From Geothermobacter hydrogeniphilus (GTDB lineage Bacteria; Desulfobacterota; Desulfuromonadia; Desulfuromonadales; Geothermobacteraceae): 39,788 nucleotides of DNA. Of this stretch, positions 17,573-25,777 are shown piece by piece. Under the pieces are notes generated by a model that saw only the letters and a program-made list of their open reading frames with translations, did no database searches and had not been told where the DNA came from. Position 1 is the first letter of the stretch. The number at the start of each line of letters is the position of its first letter. Position numbers and translations under genes: made by a program. The DNA lies in contig NZ_PPFX01000039.1 of the NCBI RefSeq assembly GCF_002898515.1, positions 1-39,788 on the forward strand. Reading direction: 5' to 3'.

Positions 17573-17687
17573 GGCTCTCTCTCCATGCCAGTTCCACCCC
17601 CGCGGTGGATTCAGGGATTAGTTATACCATACCCGGCACCATGGACCGACCCCGTTCCCGCAACGGCCGATCGCTTCCTCTTTTTAC

Positions 17688-17716
17688 TTGACACTCCCGG
17701 CACCTTTGGCTATAAA
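17688..17716 (+). promoter_or_regulatory. consensus sigma70 promoter of tRNA-Phe
   Basis: TTGACA (17688-17693), 17 bases, TATAAA (17711-17716). The mature tRNA begins 13 bases later, so the leader is only a few bases. Confidence 0.92.
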
Positions 17717-17729
17717 CAGACCTCGTTTC

Positions 17730-17805
<76 letters not shown>

Positions 17806-17816
17806 CGCAAATATAG

Positions 17817-17850
17817 AAGCCCCCGCGATACCGACCGCGGGGGCTTTTTT
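17817..17850 (+). terminator. rho-independent terminator of tRNA-Phe
   Basis: AAGCCCCCGCG (17817-17827) pairs with CGCGGGGGCTT (17836-17846), followed by a T-run. Confidence 0.93.
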
Positions 17851-17997
17851 GTTGCCCTGCCAGAAATTTTTCGAACTCTCCCTTGCTTGAGTCCAAATTA
17901 TTTACTGTGATATCGCGAAATTGACGATAAAAGCCGTTATAATGGAAACACACAACCCTTTCAGGGTCTTCCGGAAACCCGAGCACGAGGAGAAACA

Positions 17998-18150
17998 ATG
18001 ATGAAAAAGTTTGCTGCCTTGATTTTGACGGTTATGCTGGCCCTCTCCCTGGCCGCCTGCGCGACAACAAAGGGCGGCGACACCATGAAGGTCAAGTGCC
18101 CCGCCTGTGGATATCAATTTGAAGTGCCTGCTGACGGCGGCGGCAGATAA
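17998..18150 (+). CDS. small lipoprotein with a CPAC motif, 50 aa
   Basis: This gene is short but well supported. AGGAG lies seven bases before ATG 17998, followed by a classic lipoprotein signal (MMKKFAALILTVMLALS) with lipobox LAAC and lipidation at Cys21. The mature peptide is only 30 residues. It contains KCPACGYQFEVP, half of a zinc-ribbon (C34, C37), and a glycine-rich end. It should be anchored in the envelope. A TATAAT at 17938-17943 is a good -10 without a clear -35. I do not know a named family; a metal- or redox-active role for the CPAC is inference. Confidence 0.8.
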   Translation: MMKKFAALILTVMLALSLAACATTKGGDTMKVKCPACGYQFEVPADGGGR

Positions 18151-18231
18151 TTCCCGTGGATAACTTTTCGAACTCAGACCTGCACTCTGCTTTCGATCAG
18201 CACCACGGGCGTTAGCCCCCTCGCGGCTTAC

Positions 18232-18260
18232 GGCGGCCGGAAACCTCGTTTCCGGCCGCC
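18232..18260. terminator. strong hairpin between convergent genes
   Basis: A 12-bp perfect stem, GGCGGCCGGAAA and its complement, with a 5-base loop. It sits 3 bases past the ABC ATPase stop and 81 bases past the lipoprotein stop. No T-run follows on either strand, so termination is uncertain. Confidence 0.55.
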
Positions 18261-18263
18261 GAC

Positions 18264-19058
18264 TCATACCAGCAGCATCCGGTCTGAATCGAAGGTCTCA
18301 CCGCGAACGGCATAAAATCTCTGCAGCAACCCCTCCACCGTCATCCGGTCCTTCTCCTCTCCCGAAATATCGAGAATAACCCGCCCACCATGGAGCATGA
18401 TCAGCCGGTTGCCGAGTTGCAGCGCCTGGCGCATGTTGTGAGTGACCATCAACGCCGTCAGGTGCAGTTCGGCAACCATTTTTTCAGTCAACTCCAGAAC
18501 CTGCAGCGCGGTCTTCGGGTCGAGGGCGGCGGTATGCTCATCGAGCAGCAGGATCTGCGGCCGCACCAGGGTGGACATCAGCAGGGTCAGAGCCTGTCGC
18601 TGGCCGCCGGAAAGCAGTCCGACCTGGTCCTTGAGCCGCTCTTCAAGACCAAGGCCGAGTTGAGCCAACTGGCGGCGAAAAGCATCACGGTCACGGCGCC
18701 TCACTCCCAGGCCGAGGCCATGCGGTCGTCCCCTCCGGGCGGCCAGGGCCAGATTCTGCTCGATGGAGAGACTGCCGCAGGTCCCTTTCAGCGGGTCCTG
18801 AAAAACCCTGCTGATCAACCGGGCCCGGCGATGTTCCGGCCAGGAGGTGACATCACAGTCATCAATAACGATCCTCCCGCCGTCAATCGGATAACTGCCG
18901 GCCAGACAGTTGAGCAGGGTACTCTTGCCGGCGCCGTTGGAGCCGACCACGGTAATGAAATCACCGCGCCGCACCTGCAGATCGATGCCGCCGAGGGCCA
19001 GCACCTCGTTAACGCTGCCGCGGTGGAAATATTTGCTCAGCCCGCTGATACCGATCAT
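18264..19058 (-). CDS. ABC transporter ATP-binding protein
   Basis: This is the ATPase of the importer encoded by the next two genes. The 264-aa protein has Walker A GSNGAGKST (39-47), the Q-loop RVFQDP, signature LSGGQ (149-153) and Walker B ILLLDEH (169-175). The Walker B is followed by H rather than the usual P (LLLDEHTAALDP), which from memory is normal in ATPases paired with ABC_sub_bind-type binding proteins. The start is ATG 19058. It is the last gene of the operon and is separated from the permease by a palindromic repeat. Confidence 0.93.
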   Translation of the reverse strand: MIGISGLSKYFHRGSVNEVLALGGIDLQVRRGDFITVVGSNGAGKSTLLNCLAGSYPIDGGRIVIDDCDVTSWPEHRRARLISRVFQDPLKGTCGSLSIEQNLALAARRGRPHGLGLGVRRRDRDAFRRQLAQLGLGLEERLKDQVGLLSGGQRQALTLLMSTLVRPQILLLDEHTAALDPKTALQVLELTEKMVAELHLTALMVTHNMRQALQLGNRLIMLHGGRVILDISGEEKDRMTVEGLLQRFYAVRGETFDSDRMLLV

Positions 19059-19076
19059 TTCTGATGCCTTCTAAAA

Positions 19077-19203
19077 AACCTGGCTAAGCAAAAAGTGCCG
19101 GCAGCAAGGCGCGCGATTGCCGAGCAATGCGGCGTAGCTGCATACGTCGAAGCCGCGAGAGCAGGCGCAGCAACGCCGCTACTGGTGAGTTTTTGCGACG
19201 CCA
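19077..19203. repeat. palindromic repeat family Y, copy 2
   Basis: It fills the spacer between permease and ATPase genes. Outer AAAAAG and GTTTTT ends, AGCAAGGCG and GCAACGCCGCT arms, and a GGCGTAGCTGCATACGTC centre match the arrangement at 3071-3150 and 31268-31403. Confidence 0.6.
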
Positions 19204-20091
19204 TCATCGCCACAGCACCTTGCGCCGCAGTTGCGGCAGAATCAGGGCACCGACCACCAGCAGCGCGGTCAGCAGGTTGAGGTCGCTCGGGGTGAAGGAA
19301 AAAGATCCCAGCTTCAGGCTCAGGGCCAGGGCGATGGCGAGCCGGTAAACCGCCGAACCGAGCAGCGCCGCCAGCAGCGCCCGGCCGACACTGCGGCAAC
19401 CGAACAGGGTCTCGCCGACGATCACCGAGGCGAGGCCGGCAACGATGGTGCCGATCCCCATGTTGACATCCGCCGCCCCCTGGCTCTGGCAGAGCAGTGC
19501 GCCGCTGAGCGCGGCCAGTCCGTTGGAGAGACCGACGGTGAAAATGATGACGTGGTCAGCGTTGACTCCCTGGCTGGTGATCATCTGCCGGTTGGCCCCG
19601 GTTGCCTGAATGGCCAGACCATAAGCGGTATGCAACAGCCAGAACAGGCCAAGCAGGCCGAGGCAGGAAAGAACGCCGAACAGCAGCGGCGCGGCTGCAA
19701 AGGGGCCGAGACCAGCATTCAGCAGCGGATCGAGGACCGTCGGCTTGCCGAGCAGGGTGACATTCGGCGCCCCCATCACCCGCAGGTTGATCGAATAAAG
19801 GGCGATCATGGTGAGAATCGAGGCCAGCAGGTGCAGGATGCCGAACTTGGTGTTGAGAATGCCGGTCACCATGCCGGCCAGGAATCCGGCACCGAGGGCC
19901 AGCAGCAGCGACACCCATGGGTCAACGCCGGAGCTGATTGCCACCGCCGAGACCGCCGCTCCCAAAGGCAGACTGCCGTCGACGGTGAGGTCGGGAAAAT
20001 CGAGCACCCGGAAAGTCAGGTAGACCCCGAGGACCAGGAAGCCGTAAGCGAACCCCTGTTCGAGGGCGCCCATAAAAGCGTAAAAGGTCAT
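19204..20091 (-). CDS. ABC transporter permease
   Basis: The 295-aa integral membrane protein has about eight to nine hydrophobic segments and matches the branched-chain-type permease fold used with ABC_sub_bind binding proteins. Near the N-terminus FRVLDFPDLTVDGSLPLGAA is typical of this group, and the C-terminal half carries the EAA-like loop region GLSNGLAALSGALLCQSQG. It forms the channel together with the ATPase gene downstream. The ATG at 20091 has no clear ribosome binding site. The upstream spacer to the binding-protein gene contains a family X repeat. Confidence 0.92.
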   Translation of the reverse strand: MTFYAFMGALEQGFAYGFLVLGVYLTFRVLDFPDLTVDGSLPLGAAVSAVAISSGVDPWVSLLLALGAGFLAGMVTGILNTKFGILHLLASILTMIALYSINLRVMGAPNVTLLGKPTVLDPLLNAGLGPFAAAPLLFGVLSCLGLLGLFWLLHTAYGLAIQATGANRQMITSQGVNADHVIIFTVGLSNGLAALSGALLCQSQGAADVNMGIGTIVAGLASVIVGETLFGCRSVGRALLAALLGSAVYRLAIALALSLKLGSFSFTPSDLNLLTALLVVGALILPQLRRKVLWR

Positions 20092-20100
20092 GAGATTTTT

Positions 20101-20282
20101 CGCCGCCAGGACGCCAGGAGATTCAAAGGCCTTTTAGCGCAGAGGCGGGGAGGGGCAGAGACGGAGAGAAATCCTTTGTCCGGGTTTAAACCCAAAACTG
20201 ATTTAGGTTTCTCTGCGTCTCCACCTCTCTGCGCCTCTCCGTTAATAAGGTTTTCTTGGCGTGCTTGGCGTCTTGGCGGCCC
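20101..20282. repeat. palindromic repeat family X, copy 1
   Basis: Nested arms CGCCAGGACGCC / GGCGTCTTGGCGG outside and GCAGAGGCGGGGAGG / CCTCTCTGCGCCTC, GAGAAATCC / TTTCTCTGCG inside. It fills the spacer between the binding-protein and permease genes. Other copies are at 23982-24167 and 25772-25910. Confidence 0.8.
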
Positions 20283-20289
20283 AAGGAAT

Positions 20290-21225
20290 TTATTCGACGA
20301 TTTTATCGGCGTTTTTCAGCTGCGCGTCGCTGATCTTCAGGCCCATTTTTTCCGCCGAGGCGGGATTGAGATGGATTTTGAACTCGCGCAGGGTCTCGAC
20401 CGGCATGGTGGCGGGGTCGGCGCCCTTGAGAACCCGTCCGACCATCTCGCCGGTCTGACGGCCCATCTGGTAATAGTCGACGGCCAGTGCCGCGATGGCG
20501 CCTCGTTTCACCGAATCGGTGTCGGCGGCGAAAACGGGCAGCCTGTTCTGTTGCCCAACCTTGACAATGGCCTCGAAAGCCGAAACCACGGTGTTGTCGG
20601 TCGGAATGTAGATCGCGTCGGCACGACCAACCAGGCTCTTGGCCGCCTGGGTGACACCGGCCGAGTTGGAAACCGTCGCCTCCTCCACCCGCAGACCTCT
20701 TCTGGCAGCCTCTTCTTTCAGCACCTTGACGATGGTCACCGAGTTGGCTTCACCCGAGTTGTAGATCACGCCCAGCGTCTTCGCCCCCGGAATAAAACTC
20801 TGAATCAGCTCAATCTGCCTGCCAACCGGGCTCATATCGGTGGTGCCGGTAATGTGCCCGCCCGGCTTCTCCAGCGACGTCACCAGCCCGGCGCCGACCG
20901 GGTCGGTCACCGCGGCGAAAATAATGGGAATGGTACGGATCACCTGGGCGCAGGCCTGGGCGGTGGGAGTGGCGATGCCGACCGCGACATCCGGCTGTTC
21001 GCCGAGCATCTGCCGGGCAATCAGGTTGGCCGTGGCGATGCTTCCCTGGGCAATATGGTCATGGTAGTTGACCTGGAAACCCTCCGCCTTCAATTCATCC
21101 TTGATCCCCTGGCGCAGGGCATCAAGAGCCGGATGCTCAACGATCTGGTTGAACGAAACGGTATAGTTGCGGGCGGCAGCCGGCACCGACAACAACAAAA
21201 AGACAACAACAAGCAGGCGCTTCAT
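20290..21225 (-). CDS. ABC transporter substrate-binding protein (ABC_sub_bind type)
   Basis: The 311-aa periplasmic binding protein of the PF04392-like family has a cleavable signal (MKRLLVVVFLLLSVPAAA) and no lipobox Cys. Family motifs are IVEHPALDALRQGIKDEL near residues 28-45, TPTAQACAQ, IIFAAVTDPVGAGLV near 106-120, GTTDM and VIYNSGEANS. Some members bind aromatic amino acids such as tryptophan/tyrosine, but the ligand here cannot be read from sequence. It is the first gene of the three-gene operon, with AAGGAG before ATG 21225 and a promoter at 21267-21295. Confidence 0.93.
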   Translation of the reverse strand: MKRLLVVVFLLLSVPAAARNYTVSFNQIVEHPALDALRQGIKDELKAEGFQVNYHDHIAQGSIATANLIARQMLGEQPDVAVGIATPTAQACAQVIRTIPIIFAAVTDPVGAGLVTSLEKPGGHITGTTDMSPVGRQIELIQSFIPGAKTLGVIYNSGEANSVTIVKVLKEEAARRGLRVEEATVSNSAGVTQAAKSLVGRADAIYIPTDNTVVSAFEAIVKVGQQNRLPVFAADTDSVKRGAIAALAVDYYQMGRQTGEMVGRVLKGADPATMPVETLREFKIHLNPASAEKMGLKISDAQLKNADKIVE

Positions 21226-21266
21226 ATTCTACTCCTTGAAAAGTTCATGGTCTGGCAAATCAGTTC

Positions 21267-21295
21267 AATCTATGCGAACCGGCGGGGAGGGTCAA
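21267..21295 (-). promoter_or_regulatory. promoter of the ABC importer operon
   Basis: On the minus strand TTGACC (21290-21295), 17 bases, TAGATT (21267-21272), 42 bases before the binding-protein start. It diverges from the porin promoter. Confidence 0.6.
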
Positions 21296-21317
21296 GCCGG
21301 GAACCGAGTAACACGTT

Positions 21318-21335
21318 ATTTTTATTCGTGCTATT
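21318..21335 (+). promoter_or_regulatory. candidate operator, site 1 (18-bp direct repeat)
   Basis: ATTTTTATTCGTGCTATT occurs perfectly here and at 21379-21396. Each copy belongs to a loose dyad: CACG...CGTG here, TACGAA...TTCGTG at site 2. Site 1 is just upstream of the porin -35. Confidence 0.55.
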
Positions 21336-21341
21336 TTTAGC

Positions 21342-21370
21342 TTGACAGAATAATTGGAATCTCCTAAAGT
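21342..21370 (+). promoter_or_regulatory. promoter of the porin/metal-uptake operon
   Basis: TTGACA (21342-21347), 17 bases, TAAAGT (21365-21370). The two 18-bp operator candidates bracket it. Confidence 0.65.
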
Positions 21371-21378
21371 GCTACGAA

Positions 21379-21396
21379 ATTTTTATTCGTGCTATT
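21379..21396 (+). promoter_or_regulatory. candidate operator, site 2 (18-bp direct repeat)
   Basis: Second perfect copy of the 18-bp sequence, starting 8 bases beyond the -10 and thus near the transcription start. It lies in an ACGAA-N7-TTCGT dyad, and binding there would block transcription. Confidence 0.55.
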
Positions 21397-21452
21397 CGCA
21401 GACTGTTGAAGATCACAACGCAACCCTCACCCTGTCGACTTCGGGACATTTC

Positions 21453-22550
21453 ATGCTGCGCATCCTGACACTGATTGCCGTCATTCTGCTTGGGACAGCT
21501 CTTCCGGCCCTGGCCGCCCATCCGGACACCAAAAGCGACATTGAAAACCTCAAACAACGCATCCGCACCCTGGAAACGCAACTGGGGCAGCAGCCGGCAA
21601 CGGAAGGCCCCTTCTCCCTGCGACCCCTCAACAGGTACCTGACCTTCAGCGGCCTGCTGGAACTCGAAGCGAGCTACAACAAGGTCGAAGGGGGCGATGA
21701 GAGCAGCGACCTGAACCTGGCCACCGCCCAGCTTTCCACCGAGGCCGCCATCAACGACCGGATCAACGGCCATCTTATCCTGCTGTACGAGGAGGATGGG
21801 TCCGGCAATGAGAGCATCAAGGCCGACGAGGCGGTCATCAGCCTGAGCTGCCCGCAACCCCTGTTCGGCCAGACCCCCGCCTTCCACGGCGGTAAAATGT
21901 ACATCCCCTTCGGCAAGTTCAACAGCTCCATGGTCAGCGACCCTCTGCCTCTCGATCTCGGGGAAACCAACGACACCGCAGCCATGTTCGCCCTGGAAGG
22001 ATCGCTGTGGAACCTGAGTCTCGGCGTCTTCAACGGGGAAACGGACAGTCGCGACGACAACAACCGGATCGACAGCCTGGTCGCCGCGCTCGAAATCAGC
22101 CCGCTCGAGAACCTGAGGTTCGGATTCTCCTGGCTCAGCGACCTGGCAGAGAGTGACGCCGGGCTGGTGGCGGACACGAATCTTTACAGTTCAAGCGTTC
22201 CCGCGGCCTCGGCCTTTCTCTCTCTGGCCTTTAACCATGTTGACTTTGAAGCGGAAATCCTCGGCGCTCTGGACGATTTCGACCGACCGCTGGTCGGACG
22301 GACCGACCTGACCGGGGACCGGCCGCTGGCCTGGGATATCGAGGCAACCTGGATGCCGACCGACCGGGCGCAGCTCGTGGCGCGGGCCGAGGGGGCCGAT
22401 GATTTCCAGGACGACCCGATCCGTTTCGGCGTCACCGGCTCCTACGGCATCTTCGTCAACACCGTGGTGGCCATAGAATATCTCTACACCGACCCGGAGA
22501 CCGCCCCGAGGAACCACTCTGTTACCGGTCAACTCGCTTTCGAATTCTAA
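21453..22550 (+). CDS. outer-membrane porin, LbtU-like, 365 aa
   Basis: I start this at the ATG at 21453, which gives a clean Sec signal ([21 protein letters not shown]); the open frame back to 21354 runs over the promoter and operator. After the signal there is a short coiled coil ([19 protein letters not shown]), then a long stretch of alternating strands, and the protein ends in F (QLAFEF), as outer-membrane barrels do. It resembles LbtU-type porins, known from Legionella siderophore uptake. Here it is the first gene of a probable nickel/cobalt uptake operon, so passage of a metal or metal chelate is a reasonable inference. The ribosome site is weak (GGGA). Confidence 0.8.
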   Translation: MLRILTLIAVILLGTALPALAAHPDTKSDIENLKQRIRTLETQLGQQPATEGPFSLRPLNRYLTFSGLLELEASYNKVEGGDESSDLNLATAQLSTEAAINDRINGHLILLYEEDGSGNESIKADEAVISLSCPQPLFGQTPAFHGGKMYIPFGKFNSSMVSDPLPLDLGETNDTAAMFALEGSLWNLSLGVFNGETDSRDDNNRIDSLVAALEISPLENLRFGFSWLSDLAESDAGLVADTNLYSSSVPAASAFLSLAFNHVDFEAEILGALDDFDRPLVGRTDLTGDRPLAWDIEATWMPTDRAQLVARAEGADDFQDDPIRFGVTGSYGIFVNTVVAIEYLYTDPETAPRNHSVTGQLAFEF

Positions 22551-22564
22551 ACCTGGAGGGCCCG

Positions 22565-23353
22565 ATGCGAAAATCACTTATCCTGTTCTCTGTCCTGCTG
22601 CTTGCCGCCACCCCCTGCTACGCGCATTTCGGCACCCTGATCCCGTCCAACGACATCATCACCCAGGCCGACAACAAGACCCTCGGCCTGCAGGTAAAAT
22701 TCATCCACCCGATGGAGGGCCATTATATGGAAATGGCCAAACCGAAGCAGTTCGGGGTGATGCACAACGGCAGAAAAACAGACCTGCTCGACTCCCTGCG
22801 GGCGGTCAAGGGGCAGGGGCCCGGTCAAAGTGGACAATTCACCTTCTGGCGCGGCGACTACAAGATCCGTCGCCCCGGCGACTACACCTTCTTCGTCAAG
22901 CCGACTCCCTACTGGGAACCGGCCGAGGACAAGTTCATCGTCCATTACACCAAAGTCTGCGTCGGCGCCCTCGGACTGGAATCGGGCTGGGATCAGCCGG
23001 TCGGTCTGGAGACCGAAATCATTCCCTTGAGCCGCCCCTACGGGCTCTGGAGCGGCAACCTCTTCTCCGGCCGGGTCCTGCTCAAGGGGAAGCCGGTCCC
23101 CTACGCTGAAATCGAGGTTGAATATCTCAACGAGGCTGCCGAAGGGGGTAAAATCCACCCGCCGTCCGATCCCTTTGTCACCCAGGTGATCAAAGCCGAT
23201 GCCGACGGCGTTTTCCACTATGCCATGCCGAAGGCCGGCTGGTGGGGGTTCGCCGCGCTGTCCGATGCGGACTGGAAATTGCAACATGACGGTGTCGACA
23301 AGGATGTCGAAATCGGTGCCGTCTACTGGGCCCACACCACCGAACTGCAATAG
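22565..23353 (+). CDS. DUF4198 (NikK-like) periplasmic metal-uptake protein
   Basis: The 262-aa protein has a signal peptide ending at CYA-20, so the mature protein would begin with histidine ([10 protein letters not shown]). This is the usual DUF4198 start. The family is linked to nickel and cobalt ECF importers, where NikK-type proteins assist NikM/CbiM. Further family features are [15 protein letters not shown] near 46-60, a [21 protein letters not shown] strand region near 110-130 and [11 protein letters not shown] near the C-terminus. No C-terminal membrane helix is seen, so it should be free in the periplasm. ATG 22565 has GGAGGG upstream, and the gene follows the porin by 14 bases. Confidence 0.87.
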   Translation: MRKSLILFSVLLLAATPCYAHFGTLIPSNDIITQADNKTLGLQVKFIHPMEGHYMEMAKPKQFGVMHNGRKTDLLDSLRAVKGQGPGQSGQFTFWRGDYKIRRPGDYTFFVKPTPYWEPAEDKFIVHYTKVCVGALGLESGWDQPVGLETEIIPLSRPYGLWSGNLFSGRVLLKGKPVPYAEIEVEYLNEAAEGGKIHPPSDPFVTQVIKADADGVFHYAMPKAGWWGFAALSDADWKLQHDGVDKDVEIGAVYWAHTTELQ

Positions 23354-23365
23354 GAGCTAGTGAGC

Positions 23366-23698
23366 ATGCGTATCGCCAAACTGCTGATTTTCACACTGCT
23401 GCTGAGCCTGATGACGGCCGGGCCGGCTCTGGCCCACAAGGTCAACCTATTCGCCTATGTCGAAGACGGGAAAATCTTTACCGAGAGCTATTTCCCCGAC
23501 GGCCGGAAGGTCAAACAGGGAACGGTCGAAATCCGCGACAGCAGTGACCGACTGCTGACCACCGGCACAACCGACGACCAGGGGCTCTTCAATTGCCCCA
23601 TCCCCAAGGTCGATAACCTGACCATCATCATCAAGGCCAGCATGGGGCATAAAAACAGTTACCGGCTCAAGAAGGCCGAGGTCGAGGACGGGCAATGA
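23366..23698 (+). CDS. small periplasmic NikL-like protein, 110 aa
   Basis: A signal peptide (to PALA-23) would leave a mature N-terminus beginning with histidine (HKVNLFAYVEDG). The rest is one small beta domain of carboxypeptidase-regulatory type (GTVEIRDSSDRLL, TTDDQGLFNCPIPK). I choose ATG 23366 because AGGAG is nine bases before it; the GTG at 23360 is too close. It lies 12 bases after the DUF4198 gene and overlaps the next gene. NikL-like proteins replace CbiN/NikN in some nickel ECF importers; the assignment here rests on context and shape. Confidence 0.75.
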   Translation: MRIAKLLIFTLLLSLMTAGPALAHKVNLFAYVEDGKIFTESYFPDGRKVKQGTVEIRDSSDRLLTTGTTDDQGLFNCPIPKVDNLTIIIKASMGHKNSYRLKKAEVEDGQ

Positions 23699-23979
23699 TG
23701 ACCGGAATCCGCCGCACCACCCTCGCAGGGCTGCTCTTTTTCTGCCTTGCGGCCCCGTCCACAGCCATGGCCGTGGACGACTGCGCGGCCCGAATCAAGC
23801 AACTTGAACAGAAAAACGCCCGTCTGCATAAGCAATTGCGGCAGGTCAAAAGAGAGTTGGCCAGAGAGCAGACAGAAGAGCAGGAAGCCGGCTGGCCCCA
23901 GGTGCTCGGCGGCATCGGTATCATCTTCGGCCTCAGCGGCGTGGCGATGATGGTGAGCGCGAAGAGAAATACCAGGTAA
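23695..23979 (+). CDS. small membrane-anchored coiled-coil protein, 94 aa
   Basis: The layout is a signal peptide (to about A26), a charged coiled coil (roughly 31-62), and a C-terminal hydrophobic helix GGIGIIFGLSGVAMMV (about 72-87) followed by basic residues. The ATG overlaps the TGA of the preceding gene (ATGA), so translation is coupled. This is the kind of small one-anchor subunit that accompanies CbiM/NikM, and with the preceding gene it may do the job of a single NikL or CbiN protein. An ATG three bases later is also usable. Confidence 0.72.
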   Translation: MMTGIRRTTLAGLLFFCLAAPSTAMAVDDCAARIKQLEQKNARLHKQLRQVKRELAREQTEEQEAGWPQVLGGIGIIFGLSGVAMMVSAKRNTR

Positions 23980-23981
23980 TC

Positions 23982-24167
23982 GGGCCGCCAAGGACGCCAA
24001 GAAAACCTTTTTTAACGGAGAGTCGCAGAGAGGGAGAGGACGCAGAGAAAACCAATAGCAGTTTTTGGTTTTAAGCCCAAAAGATTTTCTCTCCGTCTCT
24101 GCTCCTCTCCGCCTCTCCGTTAAATAAGTTTTTGACCTTCTGGGCGTACTTGGCGCCTTGGCGGCCC
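23982..24167. repeat. palindromic repeat family X, copy 2
   Basis: Outer arms GGGCCGCCAAGG (23982-23993) and CCTTGGCGGCCC (24156-24167) are perfect, and inner arms TTTAACGGAGAG / CTCTCCGTTAAA are also perfect. It fills the spacer before cbiM, followed by CTTTAACC-type short repeats (24168-24218). Confidence 0.88.
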
Positions 24168-24224
24168 AAAGCCTTTGGCCTTTAACCTTTGACCTTGAAC
24201 CTTTAACCTTTGGCCTGACTTGTT

Positions 24225-24848
24225 ATGCATATCTCCGACGGGGTTCTCCCCACCACAGTCGCCCTCGGCAGTTATGCTCTCAGCGCCGTCATCGCCGCCT
24301 GGAGCCTGAAACGCACCCGCCCCGAGGCCTTGCCCAAGGTGGCAGTGGTCACTGCGACCTTTTTCGTCGCCTCGCTGATCCACATCCCCTTCGGCCCGAC
24401 CAGCGTCCACCTGCTGCTGCCGGGACTGGTCGGGGCGCTGCTCGGCGCGAGCGGTTTTATTGCCATCCTGGTCGGGCTGCTGCTGCAGAGCCTGCTGTTT
24501 CAGTTCGGGGGGCTCACGGCGCTCGGCGCCAACGCCCTGATGATGGGACTGCCGGCACTGGCGTGCGGTTTCTTCTTCCATCGCTTCAAGGGAAAAACGG
24601 CGAAACGCCAGATGCTGGTCGGCGGTCTCTGCGGCGGTCTCGGCACCATGCTGGCCGCGCTGCTGCTGGCCTGCCTGCTGACTACCGGCGGCGAGGATTT
24701 TTTCGGCGTCGCCAAGCTCGCCCTGGCCGCCCATGTACCGGTGATCATCATCGAGACGATCGTCACCGCTCTGACCGTCTCTTTTCTCTCCCGCGTCAAA
24801 CCGGAACTGCTGCAGGCTCCGTTTCAAACCCGCCGGAAGATGCCATGA
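24225..24848 (+). CDS. cbiM: cobalt/nickel ECF importer substrate-binding membrane subunit
   Basis: CbiM/NikM is the S component that binds the metal ion through its N-terminus. The protein starts with MHISDGVLP, the canonical metal-binding end in which the amino group, His2 and a later His chelate Co or Ni. It is 207 aa with about six hydrophobic helices and has FVASLIHIPFGPTSVHLLLPGLVG with the conserved GPTSVH near residues 60-67. The ATG at 24225 is fixed by the MHISDG motif, yet I see no ribosome binding site before it. Its stop overlaps the cbiQ start (ATGA). Nickel is favoured by the NikK/NikL-like partners, but cobalt is not excluded. Confidence 0.93.
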   Translation: MHISDGVLPTTVALGSYALSAVIAAWSLKRTRPEALPKVAVVTATFFVASLIHIPFGPTSVHLLLPGLVGALLGASGFIAILVGLLLQSLLFQFGGLTALGANALMMGLPALACGFFFHRFKGKTAKRQMLVGGLCGGLGTMLAALLLACLLTTGGEDFFGVAKLALAAHVPVIIIETIVTALTVSFLSRVKPELLQAPFQTRRKMP

Positions 24849-25777
24849 CCCCGCAACCGATCATCCTGCCCGGCTGGAGCCTGGCCGGCGGCCTGCTGCT
24901 GTTGCTGCTGATGGGTGGCGCCAGCAGCTGGGGCATTCGACGCCTGGTACGCGGCGCCCGGCAACGACGTAAAGGAGAGCCGGACTGGTCCCTGCCGCAA
25001 CTTGACGGCGCCACCGCCGGCGACTCGCCGATCCATCGCTGGGAGGTGCGCTGCAAGCTGGTCGGAATGCTCGGTTTCGCCTTCCTGGTTGTCTCTCTGC
25101 AAGATCTGCGAACAGCGGCGGTCGCCGGCGCGATCACCCTGTCACTGCTGTTCGTCACCCGCCTGCCCTTCGACCGTTCCCTGGCGCGGCTGCTGGCGAT
25201 GAGCGGTTTTCTCGGCATGTTCCTGCTGGTGATGCCCTTTTCCGCCCCCGCCCACCCCGGCGATACCCTGATCCAGTTCGGCAACCTGGAGTCCCTGCCC
25301 TGGAACCTGCGCGGCCTGCACAAGGCGGCGACCATCTGCCTCAAGGCCTGCGCCGTGGCCCTGCTGATGGAACCGCTGCTGGCCACCGCGCCGCTCACCC
25401 GCACCCTGCAGGGGCTGCGCCGACTCGGCGTTCCGGCCGCCATCGGCCAGATGCTGCTGCTGGCGCATCGCTACAGCTACGTCTTCAAACACGAAGCCTG
25501 GCGGATGGCGTCCGGCATGCGGCTGCGCGGCTTTCAGCCCGGCAGCAACCGACGCGCGCTCGGCGCCTTCGGCAACTTCCTGGGGATGCTGTTCGTGCGC
25601 AGCTTCGAACGCACCGAACGTGTTTACGACGCCATGCAGGCCCGCGGCTACCGCGACCGCTTCCCCGAACCGGAACCGCAGCCGGCAACGGCAAAGGATC
25701 TGCTGCTGGCCGGGTTCTTCCTGCTGCTCGGCGTCGCTCTGCTGCTGGCCGACCGATGCTATTTTTCAACCTTTTAA
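24845..25777 (+). CDS. cbiQ: ECF importer transmembrane (T) subunit with extra N-terminal helix
   Basis: CbiQ couples the ATPases to CbiM. I start it at ATG 24845, overlapping the cbiM stop; the open frame back to 24158 is an artefact. The 310-aa protein has an added N-terminal hydrophobic helix (WSLAGGLLLLLLMGG, about 11-25) followed by a basic loop. The usual CbiQ body begins near residue 60, with several membrane helices. The coupling motif region reads EAWRMASGMRLRGF (about 219-232) and AMQARGYRDR (about 264-273), close to the family A-R-G boxes. The extra N-terminal helix may stand in for part of a NikN-like partner. The stop codon lies inside the family X repeat that follows. Confidence 0.9.
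   Translation: MTPQPIILPGWSLAGGLLLLLLMGGASSWGIRRLVRGARQRRKGEPDWSLPQLDGATAGDSPIHRWEVRCKLVGMLGFAFLVVSLQDLRTAAVAGAITLSLLFVTRLPFDRSLARLLAMSGFLGMFLLVMPFSAPAHPGDTLIQFGNLESLPWNLRGLHKAATICLKACAVALLMEPLLATAPLTRTLQGLRRLGVPAAIGQMLLLAHRYSYVFKHEAWRMASGMRLRGFQPGSNRRALGAFGNFLGMLFVRSFERTERVYDAMQARGYRDRFPEPEPQPATAKDLLLAGFFLLLGVALLLADRCYFSTF

Noticed and set aside
23980-24224. Cobalamin or nickel riboswitch before cbiM.
   Set aside because: The space is filled by the family X palindrome and short repeats. No B12-box or NiCo four-way junction pattern was recognised.
24158-24844. Open N-terminal extension of cbiQ to 539 aa (a possible fusion).
   Set aside because: It is an out-of-frame reading through the repeat and cbiM. 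The ATG at 24845 overlapping the cbiM stop is the natural start.
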